The notes under the pieces were generated by a model. It saw only the letters and a list, made by a program, of their open reading frames with translations. It did no database searches and had not been told where the DNA came from. From Anaerolineae bacterium (GTDB lineage: Bacteria; Chloroflexota; Anaerolineae; Aggregatilineales; Aggregatilineaceae), in NCBI GenBank assembly GCA_018432315.1, contig JAHDLB010000008.1, positions 1-64,000 on the forward strand: 64,000 bases of DNA, given 5' to 3'. Below, one piece after another: positions 51,353 to 59,172 of the stretch; within the stretch, counting starts at the first letter, position 1, and every line of letters starts with the position of its first letter. The position numbers and the translations under genes are program-made.

Positions 51353-52246
51353 ATGGCGCTCAAAGGAAATCTGGCCGATTTCAGCACTACCCAGATTCTC
51401 AACCTGATCAGCCTGGCGCGCAAAACGGGCACGCTGCGCGTGTACGCGCCGGTTGAGACGAATGAGATGATCACGGATGGCGCGGGTAACAAGCGGAAGA
51501 AGGTCGTGCCGGGCAAGGAACGGGCCAGCGCCGCTTTCCGCGAGGGCCGGTTGATCCTGGCCTCGATGGGCGAGCAGGACGGCCACCTCGCCAACGTGCT
51601 GCACAAAGCCGGCAAGCTCAACGCCGAGCAGGCGCGCGTCATTCGCGAGCGCGGCGCGAAGTATTCGGACAAGGCTCTGGCGCTGATGTTGATCAACGCC
51701 AACTACGTGACCCAGGCCGACGTCGTGCGCAGCATCCAGCAGCACACGCTGGATATCGTGTTCGACCTGATGATGTGGTCCAAAGAGCCGTTCGTGTTCG
51801 AGGAAAACGTGCTGCCGTCGCCGGAACGCATCACGGTCCCGATCGATCTGAAGAACGTGATCATCGAAGGCACGCGGCGGGCCCAGGAGGTCAGGCCGCT
51901 CGAAGAAGAACTGCCCAACCTGGATATGGCGCTCAAGTTCCCCGACACGCCGGGCGATAAGTTCCGCGGTATTCACCTGAGCGTCGAGGAGTGGCGCGTG
52001 GTGTCCTTCATCAACCCGAAGAACTCCATTCGCCAGGTCGCCAAAGCGTGCAACATGACCGACACCGAGATTCGCCGGGTTGTATACGGGCTGTTGCAGG
52101 CCGGGTTGGTCGAGCTGGTGCGCCCGCCGGGGATGCAGCCGCCGCCGGCCAAGGCAGCCGCCGGCGCCCGCCGTTCGACGCTGCAGGCGCCCGCTGTCAA
52201 GCGCAGCGTGGTTGAGCGCTTGATCGCCAAGATCAAGGAAACCTAG
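51353..52246 (+). CDS. PATAN/DUF4388 domain protein with C-terminal winged-helix-like region
   Basis: A 297-residue cytoplasmic protein. The N-terminal DUF4388/PATAN domain has MALKGNLADFSTTQILNLIS, KTGTLRVYAP and ASAAFREGRLILASMGEQDG. A middle helical region follows (YVTQADVVRSIQQHTLDIVFDLMMW). The region about residues 210-265 (LSVEEWRVVSFINPKNSIRQ, CNMTDTEIRRVVYGLLQAGL) looks like a winged helix. PATAN proteins link to two-component, chemosensory and GTPase signalling. It is directly followed by a small-GTPase gene, 53 bp downstream. ATG 51353 is supported by GGTAGGA upstream and by the conserved start. Confidence 0.85.
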   Translation: MALKGNLADFSTTQILNLISLARKTGTLRVYAPVETNEMITDGAGNKRKKVVPGKERASAAFREGRLILASMGEQDGHLANVLHKAGKLNAEQARVIRERGAKYSDKALALMLINANYVTQADVVRSIQQHTLDIVFDLMMWSKEPFVFEENVLPSPERITVPIDLKNVIIEGTRRAQEVRPLEEELPNLDMALKFPDTPGDKFRGIHLSVEEWRVVSFINPKNSIRQVAKACNMTDTEIRRVVYGLLQAGLVELVRPPGMQPPPAKAAAGARRSTLQAPAVKRSVVERLIAKIKET

Positions 52247-52299
52247 AACCATAGTATGATTTGTCCCAGGCTCTTAGTCACGGAAGAGTGAGATCGACC

Positions 52300-52842
52300 A
52301 TGCCCATGCAAACCGTCAAAATGGTCATCACTGGCCCCTTCAGCGCGGGCAAGACCGAATTTATCCGATCGATAAGCGAAATCGACGTGGTTACCACCGA
52401 CGAGGGAATCTCGCCCGAGTCGGCGGAGTACGGCACCAAAGAGCAGACGACGGTGGCGATGGACTTTGGCCGCATCACCGTCGACGACGACCTGGTGCTC
52501 TACCTGTTCGGGACGCCCGGCCAGCGGCGCTTCGATTTCATGTGGGAGATCCTGGCCGAGGGGATGTTGGGCTTCGTGGTCATGGTGGACAGCGCCAAGC
52601 CCGAAACATTCCGCGAGGCCAAGAGCATCCTCGAGACGTTCCGGGCCTACGCGCCGACGCCGTACGTCGTGGCCGCCAACAAACAGGATCATCCGGAAGC
52701 CTGGGTGCCGGACGATCTGCGCATCGCGCTGCGAATTGACGAGCACATCAAGCTGCTGCCGTGCGTGGCGACCGAAAAAGAGAGCGTCAAGAATGTGCTG
52801 CTGGAGCTGTTGTATTCCATCCTGGAAGAAATGGATTCCTAG
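52300..52842 (+). CDS. Small Ras-like GTPase (MglA/Srprb-type)
   Basis: A 180-residue GTPase with P-loop GPFSAGKTEFI (residues 11-21), the switch II region LYLFGTPGQRRFDFMW and G4 motif ANKQD. The bacterial FGTPGQ form replaces the usual DxxGQ. Proteins of this kind act as molecular switches for cell polarity or regulatory complexes, usually with Roadblock partners; none is seen here. Its place after PATAN suggests a pair. ATG 52300 has GGAAGAG upstream. Confidence 0.9.
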   Translation: MPMQTVKMVITGPFSAGKTEFIRSISEIDVVTTDEGISPESAEYGTKEQTTVAMDFGRITVDDDLVLYLFGTPGQRRFDFMWEILAEGMLGFVVMVDSAKPETFREAKSILETFRAYAPTPYVVAANKQDHPEAWVPDDLRIALRIDEHIKLLPCVATEKESVKNVLLELLYSILEEMDS

Positions 52843-52948
52843 ACAGCGCACCAGCCTGACCCGGCGGTAACGCTGCCGGACCCTGGCGGGCGCCACCCGT
52901 GGCCGGGGCGTCGCGCTGCACGCTTGCAGTCTGGAGGATATACCAGAC

Positions 52949-53764
52949 GTGCCATCACTTGTTACGGACCCAGGCATCATCCATTACGAAACCTACGGAC
53001 GCGGGCGACCTGTGCTGCTGCTGCACGGGTGGCTCGGGTCGTGGGCGCTGTGGCGCGACACGATCGAGGTGCTGGGACGCGAGTTTCGAACCTACGCCCT
53101 CGATTTTTTTGGCTTCGGCGAGTCCGGCGTCGTCCTGGACGACAACCGCCGGGGGCGCCGCGACGCGTTCACCGTCCCGACCTACGTCGAGATGGTCTAT
53201 CAGTTCATGGATCGCCTGGGCATCAAGAAGGCGCCCCTCATCGGCCACTCGATGGGGGGGACCGTCTCGCTGAGCACAGCCATTCGCTACCCCGAAAAGG
53301 TCGTCAAGGTGTGCGTGATCGGCTCGCCGATCGACGGCAGCTCGCTCAACCTGCTGCTCAAGCTGTCCGGCAACCCGACGCTGGCCTCGGTCTTCTGGCT
53401 CTTTGGCGGCAAGGGCCTGCTCCTGTTTTTGCGCGGCTACAGCTACTTCATGGCGAAGGATGGCCGCGCGATGTCGCGCATGATCGCGCAGGACGTGTCG
53501 AAGATCAGCATGGAGTCGTTCTTCCAGAGCATCGGCACGCTGCGCAAAACCGACTTGCGCCCCGACCTGAACCGAGTCACAGTATCGACACTGGGGATGT
53601 ACGGCCAGCGCGATATCATCGTGCGCCCCAGCGAAAACCGGGTTCTCAAGGCCGGCGTGCCGCACGCGCAGATCGAGTGGTTTCCCGATGCCGGGCATTT
53701 CATCATGATGGATTCGCCGGACCGGTTCATCACCACGCTGCGCACGTGGCTGCATAGCAAGTGA
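52949..53764 (+). CDS. Alpha/beta-hydrolase
   Basis: A 271-residue alpha/beta-hydrolase: oxyanion block VLLLHGWLGS, nucleophile elbow LIGHSMGGTV (Ser), acid in YGQRDIIV (Asp) and catalytic His in PDAGHFIMMDSPDRF. Esterase, thioesterase or C-C hydrolase activity is possible; the substrate is not deducible. The start is GTG 52949 with GGAGGA ten bases upstream. The beta-helix gene begins 13 bp downstream. Confidence 0.9.
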   Translation: MPSLVTDPGIIHYETYGRGRPVLLLHGWLGSWALWRDTIEVLGREFRTYALDFFGFGESGVVLDDNRRGRRDAFTVPTYVEMVYQFMDRLGIKKAPLIGHSMGGTVSLSTAIRYPEKVVKVCVIGSPIDGSSLNLLLKLSGNPTLASVFWLFGGKGLLLFLRGYSYFMAKDGRAMSRMIAQDVSKISMESFFQSIGTLRKTDLRPDLNRVTVSTLGMYGQRDIIVRPSENRVLKAGVPHAQIEWFPDAGHFIMMDSPDRFITTLRTWLHSK

Positions 53765-53777
53765 GCGGGGGGCCGCC

Positions 53778-55145
53778 ATGCGCAAATTCGTCATAGAAGA
53801 TCACCACCTGATCACCCCGTTCAACGAGCCGGCCTGCGACCTGAGCATTCTCAACAAACCGCTGAAAATCCACCAGGCCGACGTGCTCGACGAGGCGCTG
53901 GGGCCAACCCCCGCCGAGCTGGCGCTGGAGTCGGTCCACGATCTGCCGAGCTTCGCCCCCGAGGGCGGGGAGATCGTGGTCTACCGCGACAACCTGTATT
54001 TCGACAGCGAGTTTTTCGGCGAGTTCTTCGACCAGGCGCGGGCCAGCCGCCTGCCCAGCCGCGCCGTGCTGCCCGCCGATGATGCGGCCTGGATGAAATA
54101 CAGCATCCCGCTGTCGCGCCTGAAGCCGGTCAAAGACGTCAACGGGCGCCCGCTGTATTACCCGCTCGACCTGTGGTATTTCCCCGATGGCTACGTCGCC
54201 GAGCGCCATTGGCGCGATATCCCGATCTACAGCGACTACAAAGAGAAGGGCTACTACAACGTCCCGGACTCGATGAGCAACCTGCGCCCCGGCGGCATGG
54301 ACGGCGAAGCGGGCCGCGACCTGGACCTGACGCACCTGCTCACCGAGCGCTCGTGCCTGTCCATCGATAGCTGGGTCCACGTGTATTTCGCCAACATCAT
54401 CCTGGGCGTGTTCTCGCGCGGGAGCCGCTTCGAGGAATACCTGGCCCGGCACAACCTTTTCGCGCTGACCGTGCTGTTCCGCGCCATCCTGGAGCAGAAG
54501 CAGGTGATCTCGTGCTCCAAGCTGGTGCAGGTGGGCGAGGGCACGATCATCGACCCGTCGGCGGTGATCCTGGGGCCGACCACCATCGGGCGCGGGTGTT
54601 ACATCGGCCCCGGCGTGGTGATCGACAACTCGGTGATCGGCGATAACGTGAACATCGCGCAGGGCTGCCAGCTCATGCTGAGCGTGGTCGGCAACAACTG
54701 CTTCCTGCCGTTTCGCGCGTCGCTGTTCATGTCCACGCTGATGGAGTACACCATCGTCGCGCAGAACACCTGCCTGCAAATGTGCGTGGTGGGGCGCAAC
54801 AGCTTCGTCGGCGCGGGAACTACCTTCACCGATTTCAACCTGCTGCCGGCCCCGCTGCGCGCGATGAACGCTTACGGCGAGCTGGAGGACACCGGCCAGC
54901 CCGTGCTGGGCGGCTGTGTGGGGCACAACACGCGGCTGGGATCGGGGCTGGTGATCATGCCGGGCCGCGTGATCGAGTCCGACGTGGTGCTGTTTGCCTC
55001 ACCGGAGCGCCGCGTGATCAGCCGCAACATCACGTACGAAGAGAGCGACCATCACAAGGTGCGCGCGTCGATTGCCCGGCTGCACAAGCGGCGCTACCCG
55101 CGCAGCGTCGAGTCCGAAGACGCGCTGTTCGAGCCGTGGGAGTGA
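53778..55145 (+). CDS. Left-handed beta-helix (hexapeptide) protein, GlmU-like layout
   Basis: A 455-residue protein. Residues 1-250 form an unusual N-terminal domain (CDLSILNKPLKIHQADVLDE) that might be a divergent nucleotidyltransferase, but the GlmU signature is not visible. Residues 255-400 carry hexapeptide repeats: GTIIDPSAVILGPTTIGRGC, VIDNSVIGDNVNIAQGC, CVVGRNSFVGAGTTF and GCVGHNTRLGSGLVIMPGRV. These form a left-handed beta helix typical of acyl- or nucleotidyltransferases of sugars. It precedes a membrane glycosyltransferase, so envelope-sugar synthesis is a reasonable guess. Confidence 0.75.
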   Translation: MRKFVIEDHHLITPFNEPACDLSILNKPLKIHQADVLDEALGPTPAELALESVHDLPSFAPEGGEIVVYRDNLYFDSEFFGEFFDQARASRLPSRAVLPADDAAWMKYSIPLSRLKPVKDVNGRPLYYPLDLWYFPDGYVAERHWRDIPIYSDYKEKGYYNVPDSMSNLRPGGMDGEAGRDLDLTHLLTERSCLSIDSWVHVYFANIILGVFSRGSRFEEYLARHNLFALTVLFRAILEQKQVISCSKLVQVGEGTIIDPSAVILGPTTIGRGCYIGPGVVIDNSVIGDNVNIAQGCQLMLSVVGNNCFLPFRASLFMSTLMEYTIVAQNTCLQMCVVGRNSFVGAGTTFTDFNLLPAPLRAMNAYGELEDTGQPVLGGCVGHNTRLGSGLVIMPGRVIESDVVLFASPERRVISRNITYEESDHHKVRASIARLHKRRYPRSVESEDALFEPWE

Positions 55146-55192
55146 GGATCACCGGCGAACGCAGCCAGCAGCGTATCTTTCATCATCCACTT

Positions 55193-56830
55193 ATGTCTCA
55201 TTCGCTCCGCTACCTGTTCGTTGTTTTGCTGATTGCCGCGCTGTTCCGTACCTGGCTGATTCAAAACCACGGCGTGTCATTTGACTCGGATGAAGCTGTT
55301 GTCGGGTTGATGGCCCGGCACATCAACCAGGGCAAACCGATCCCCACGTTTTTCTACGGACAGGATTACATGGGCAGCCTGGATGCGCTCCTCGTGGCGG
55401 TGGGGTTCCGGGTATGTGGCGAATCGATTCAAACGAGCCGCCTGGTGCAGATGGCCCTGTACCTGCTCTCACTCATCACGGCGTGGGGGCTGGCCTATAC
55501 CATTACACGGAGTCGTCGTGTTGCAGGCATGACTCTGCTGCTGCTGGCGATCCCGACGGCGCTGGGCACGGTTTACACGGCAATCGCGCTCGGTGGATAC
55601 AACGAAATTGTGCTGTTTGGGAACGTGATCCTGCTGCTTGGCTGGCAGGTGACGGTCGAGGAGCGGCGCGAGGACTGGCGTTGGGCGCTGTTGGGATTGG
55701 TGGCCGGCCTCGGGTGGTGGACCAATGGCGCCATTGTCACGCCATGTCTCGCTGTGGGCGTGCTCGGGCTGCGCCACTTTTCGCCGAATCATTGGCGCAG
55801 ATATGGGCTGGCGGCTGCCGGGTTTCTGATCGGGAGCAGCCCCTGGTGGGTGTATAATCTGCAGCACAATGGGGCCGCGCTCTCCTTTCTGCTGGGCGGA
55901 TTCGGGGGAACATCTGACGATCAACTCGTGTCACCCGGCGAGTCGATGATCGGGTTGTTCGTGCTCGGATTCTCGGCTCTCTACGGACTGCGCTTTCCCT
56001 GGGACGTGCAGTTTCATGCGACGGTTGGGATGATGTTGGGGGTGCTGGTATATCTGGCGCTCGTGGTGGACGGGATCGCGGAACTCTGGGCGCGTCAGCG
56101 AGCGGCTCTGCAGCGACCTGCGGTGACACTGGCTGTCATCGGGCGCAGGAACCTGCCGGGAATCAATGCTCATTACTGGACATGGTTGGTATTTGGCGCC
56201 TTCATTAGCGTGTTTGCGTTCTCCTCGTTTTCCGACGCCACCGGTCGCTATTTGATGCCCCTATGGGTACCGGCGACGATGGGCGTGGCGCTTGGATTGG
56301 AGCGGCTGCGGCGGGGCGGTTGGCTGATTGCGGCGGCAGCGCTCGGCATTCTGCTGGTGATGCACGCGAGCAGTGTGATTCGCGCAACACAGCTCGAAAC
56401 CGGCCTCACGCCGCAACTGGTCGAGCGCTTGCGCACACCAGCCGGCGATGATGATGCCCTGCTCGCGTTTCTCGAAGAAGAGGGTTATACGCGCGGTTAC
56501 GCGAGCTATTGGACCTCGTTTCGAGTGATGTTCCGTGCCCGTGAGCGGGTGATTCTTGACACGGCGCTGCCCTACGATGAACGCGGCATCGGCGGCAATG
56601 ACAACCGCTATCAACCGTATGTCGCCGAGGTGAAGCGCGCCGAGCGAGTCGTCTGGATCACGCAGAATTTCCCCGAGTTGGACCGGCTGATTGCCGCGCA
56701 GCTCGACGAGGCGGGGATCAGCTACCGGATAGTGGATATCGGTCGCTACCGCGTGTATTATGATCTTTCGGAGCGCGTCTCCCCAGCAGATATTGATTTG
56801 ACCATCCCGCCGAGCACCAGCGTATACTAA
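55193..56830 (+). CDS. GT-C/GT39-like polytopic membrane glycosyltransferase
   Basis: A 545-residue membrane protein with about ten helices. The first loop has the acidic pair VSFDSDEAVVGLMARHINQG, as in ArnT/PMT-type enzymes where Asp/Glu contact the metal or lipid-sugar donor. FFYGQDYMGSLDALLVA follows. The C-terminal 100 residues are soluble. The DNA is visibly less GC-rich than its neighbours and its codon choice is more relaxed, suggesting later acquisition. ATG 55193 lies 47 bp after the beta-helix gene; no ribosome site is obvious, so the exact start is uncertain. Confidence 0.75.
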   Translation: MSHSLRYLFVVLLIAALFRTWLIQNHGVSFDSDEAVVGLMARHINQGKPIPTFFYGQDYMGSLDALLVAVGFRVCGESIQTSRLVQMALYLLSLITAWGLAYTITRSRRVAGMTLLLLAIPTALGTVYTAIALGGYNEIVLFGNVILLLGWQVTVEERREDWRWALLGLVAGLGWWTNGAIVTPCLAVGVLGLRHFSPNHWRRYGLAAAGFLIGSSPWWVYNLQHNGAALSFLLGGFGGTSDDQLVSPGESMIGLFVLGFSALYGLRFPWDVQFHATVGMMLGVLVYLALVVDGIAELWARQRAALQRPAVTLAVIGRRNLPGINAHYWTWLVFGAFISVFAFSSFSDATGRYLMPLWVPATMGVALGLERLRRGGWLIAAAALGILLVMHASSVIRATQLETGLTPQLVERLRTPAGDDDALLAFLEEEGYTRGYASYWTSFRVMFRARERVILDTALPYDERGIGGNDNRYQPYVAEVKRAERVVWITQNFPELDRLIAAQLDEAGISYRIVDIGRYRVYYDLSERVSPADIDLTIPPSTSVY

Positions 56831-56892
56831 GAGAATCGTGTTTGGGATAGTCCATCGTCCGCTTTAGCATCATTGAATTCAGGGAACCCGTT

Positions 56893-58023
56893 TTGAACGA
56901 CACTTTCGCCTTCATCATTCACCCGATCGATCCCAAGGCCGACGTCGCGCGCAAATACCCGCTGCTCGGCAAAATCCTGACCGAGGGTCAGATCAACTTT
57001 TTCTCGCGGTTCTTCCCGCCCGTGTACATCTCCGAGATCACTGGCGTGCGGTCGCAGGCGACCGGAAACGAGCTGACGGGCTGGTTCATCGCGTGCCCGT
57101 TCACGCCCAAGACCATGCTCAAGCTGCCCGTCGAGGCGGTGTACCGCAAGATCGTCGCGTGCGGGGGCCTGGCCGACAAGCTCGGCGCGCGGATGCTGGG
57201 CCTGGGCGCCTATACGTCCGTCGTGGGCGATGGCGGCGTCACGATCGCCGAGCGGTTGGCGATGCCGGTCACGACGGGCGACGCCTACACGGTGTATATC
57301 GCCGTGGCGGCGGTCCGCGAGGCCGCGCGCCGGATGGGGATCAGCATGGCGGGCGCGTCCGCTGCTGTCGTCGGGGCGACCGGCGCCATCGGCAGCGTGT
57401 GCGCCCAGGTGCTGGCCCGTGAAGTGCCGGACCTGATCCTGATCGGGCGGCGCGAGGACCGGCTGGCCTCTGTCGGCGAGCAGTGCGCCGGCCACATGGC
57501 GCGCGTCACGACCAGCACCGACGTCGCCAGCATCTACCGCGCCGACCTGATCCTGACCGTGACGAGCGAACCCGCCGCCATCATCCAGCCGGAGCACCTG
57601 AAGCCGGGCGCCGTGGTGTGCGACGTGGCCCGCCCGCGCGACGTGTCGCACCGGGTCGCCGAAGTGCGCGACGACGTGCTGGTGATCGAGGGCGGCATGG
57701 TCGAGGTGCCCGGCCCGGTCGATTTCGGGTTCAACTTCGGGTTCCCGCCCGGCAAAGCCTACGCCTGCATGGCCGAGACGATGGCCCTGGCGCTCGAAGG
57801 GCGCTACGAGGATTACAGCGTTGGCAAGCAGATCGCGCTCGAACAGGTGGAGGAGATCGGCGCCCTGGCGACGCGGCACGGCTTCCGCCTGAGCGGCTTC
57901 CGCAGCTTCGAGCGGGCCGTCACCGACGAGCAGATCGACGCCATCCGCCAGCGGGCCGCCGAGGTGCGGCGCGGGCGGCGCGGCGTGGCGACCACCATCC
58001 CGGCGATCCATCCGCGCGGGTGA
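56893..58023 (+). CDS. Homologue of cyanobacterial long-chain acyl-ACP reductase
   Basis: A 376-residue Rossmann-fold protein. Blocks shared with cyanobacterial AAR (my recall of the family) are LGLGAYTSVVGDGG (AAR has ALGGFTSI), PVTTGDAYTVYIAVAAV (TTGNTHTAY), AAVVGATGAIGSVC (VVGATGDIGS, the NADPH loop at residues 158-170), RREDRLASV, VIEGGMVEVPGPVDFGFNFG and KAYACMAETMALALEG. Cys292 aligns with the AAR catalytic Cys in MFACFAEA. AAR reduces fatty acyl-ACP to aldehyde. The length is somewhat longer than the usual 340. No aldehyde-deformylating oxygenase gene is adjacent, so alkane formation cannot be assumed. The start codon is TTG with AGGGAA upstream. Confidence 0.82.
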   Translation: MNDTFAFIIHPIDPKADVARKYPLLGKILTEGQINFFSRFFPPVYISEITGVRSQATGNELTGWFIACPFTPKTMLKLPVEAVYRKIVACGGLADKLGARMLGLGAYTSVVGDGGVTIAERLAMPVTTGDAYTVYIAVAAVREAARRMGISMAGASAAVVGATGAIGSVCAQVLAREVPDLILIGRREDRLASVGEQCAGHMARVTTSTDVASIYRADLILTVTSEPAAIIQPEHLKPGAVVCDVARPRDVSHRVAEVRDDVLVIEGGMVEVPGPVDFGFNFGFPPGKAYACMAETMALALEGRYEDYSVGKQIALEQVEEIGALATRHGFRLSGFRSFERAVTDEQIDAIRQRAAEVRRGRRGVATTIPAIHPRG

Positions 58024-58183
58024 GCGCGCGCCGGGCGGGAAAGCATTTCCACGAATTTTTCACATTTCTCCGCGTCGCCCTGGCTGGTGCCAGACCCGTT
58101 TCGCATGTATAGTTAATGTAGGCCAAGCATAGGCTTAAGGTTATAAAAAACAAGCCGATGCGCCTGACGGATTTTATCCTGGT

Positions 58184-58199
58184 ATCATAAACGTATGAT
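58184..58199. promoter_or_regulatory. 6-4-6 inverted repeat upstream of the response regulator
   Basis: ATCATA-AACG-TATGAT is a perfect inverted repeat 30 bases before the start codon. It could be an operator. No matching regulator is known in the window. Confidence 0.3.
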
Positions 58200-58228
58200 C
58201 GCACCCTACAGCACGGGAAGGTGGATGC

Positions 58229-59137
58229 ATGGGTAAAGGCAGAATCCTGGTCGTCGAGGATGACTTCGACATCTCCAACATGTTACGAATCTACTTCACC
58301 GGCCAGGGCTACGATGTGCAGGTCGCGCCGCGTGGCGGCGACGCGCTCACGCTGACGCGCAAGCAACTGCCGCAGTTGATCGTGTTGGACATCATGCTGC
58401 CCGATATGAACGGGTACGAGGTGTGTCGCGAGCTGCGCTCGACCACCCGCACCAGCCACATTCCGGTGATCTTTCTCACCCAGAAGGACGAGCGCAGCGA
58501 CAAAATCGCCGGGTTGGAGCTGGGCGCTGACGATTACATCACCAAGCCGTTCGACATCGAAGAGTTGAAGCTGCGCGTCAAGAACCAGATCGATCGCGCC
58601 GAGCGCGACAACTACACCGATCCAAACAGCGGCCTGCCCAGCAGCTCGCTCATCGAGGAAAAACTGCGCGAGCTGATGCGCGAGGACCGGGTCTGGACGT
58701 ATGTCGACCTCAAGCTGGTGCAGTACGACGCCTTCAAAGAGGTGTACGGCTTCGTGGCCGGCAACGAGGTGCTGCGCTTCATGGCGCTGATCACCGGCGA
58801 AGTGCTCGACGAGCACGGCACGCCGGACGATTTCGTAGGGCATGCCGGCAGCGACAACTTCGTCATCATCACCTATTCCGACCGGCCCAAGGCGGTGGTC
58901 GAAAAGCTGGCGGGGCAGTTTGCCGAAGACGTGAAACAACATTATTCGTTTATCGACCGCGAGCGCGGTTTCATGATGAAGGATCAGGAGAAAGTGCCGC
59001 TGATGACCCTGGCGGTTGGCTCGATCTCGAACGCGACGCGCCAGTTCGCCGACATTCGCGAGATCACCGAACTGGCCGCCGAGAACCGGCGCCGGGGCGG
59101 GGCCGACGCCGAGCCGCCGGTCGATACCGAGTGGTGA
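58229..59137 (+). CDS. Response regulator with degenerate GGDEF-like output domain
   Basis: A 302-residue protein. Receiver domain at residues 1-122 with Asp11/Asp12 (VVEDDFD), phospho-acceptor Asp54 (IVLDIMLPDMNG), and Lys in YITKPFD. The second domain (about 135-280) follows the GGDEF fold (DPNSGLPSSSLIEEKLRELM, GNEVLRFMALITGEVLDEHG), but the catalytic loop reads AGSDNF instead of GGDEF, so it should not make c-di-GMP and may bind nucleotide or protein. The ribosome site GGGAAGGTGG precedes ATG 58229. A giant GAF sensor follows 35 bp downstream, so the two probably work together. Confidence 0.9.
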   Translation: MGKGRILVVEDDFDISNMLRIYFTGQGYDVQVAPRGGDALTLTRKQLPQLIVLDIMLPDMNGYEVCRELRSTTRTSHIPVIFLTQKDERSDKIAGLELGADDYITKPFDIEELKLRVKNQIDRAERDNYTDPNSGLPSSSLIEEKLRELMREDRVWTYVDLKLVQYDAFKEVYGFVAGNEVLRFMALITGEVLDEHGTPDDFVGHAGSDNFVIITYSDRPKAVVEKLAGQFAEDVKQHYSFIDRERGFMMKDQEKVPLMTLAVGSISNATRQFADIREITELAAENRRRGGADAEPPVDTEW

Positions 59138-59172
59138 TCCGCCGGGGATGATTCGGCAGCGAGCAATCGGCG

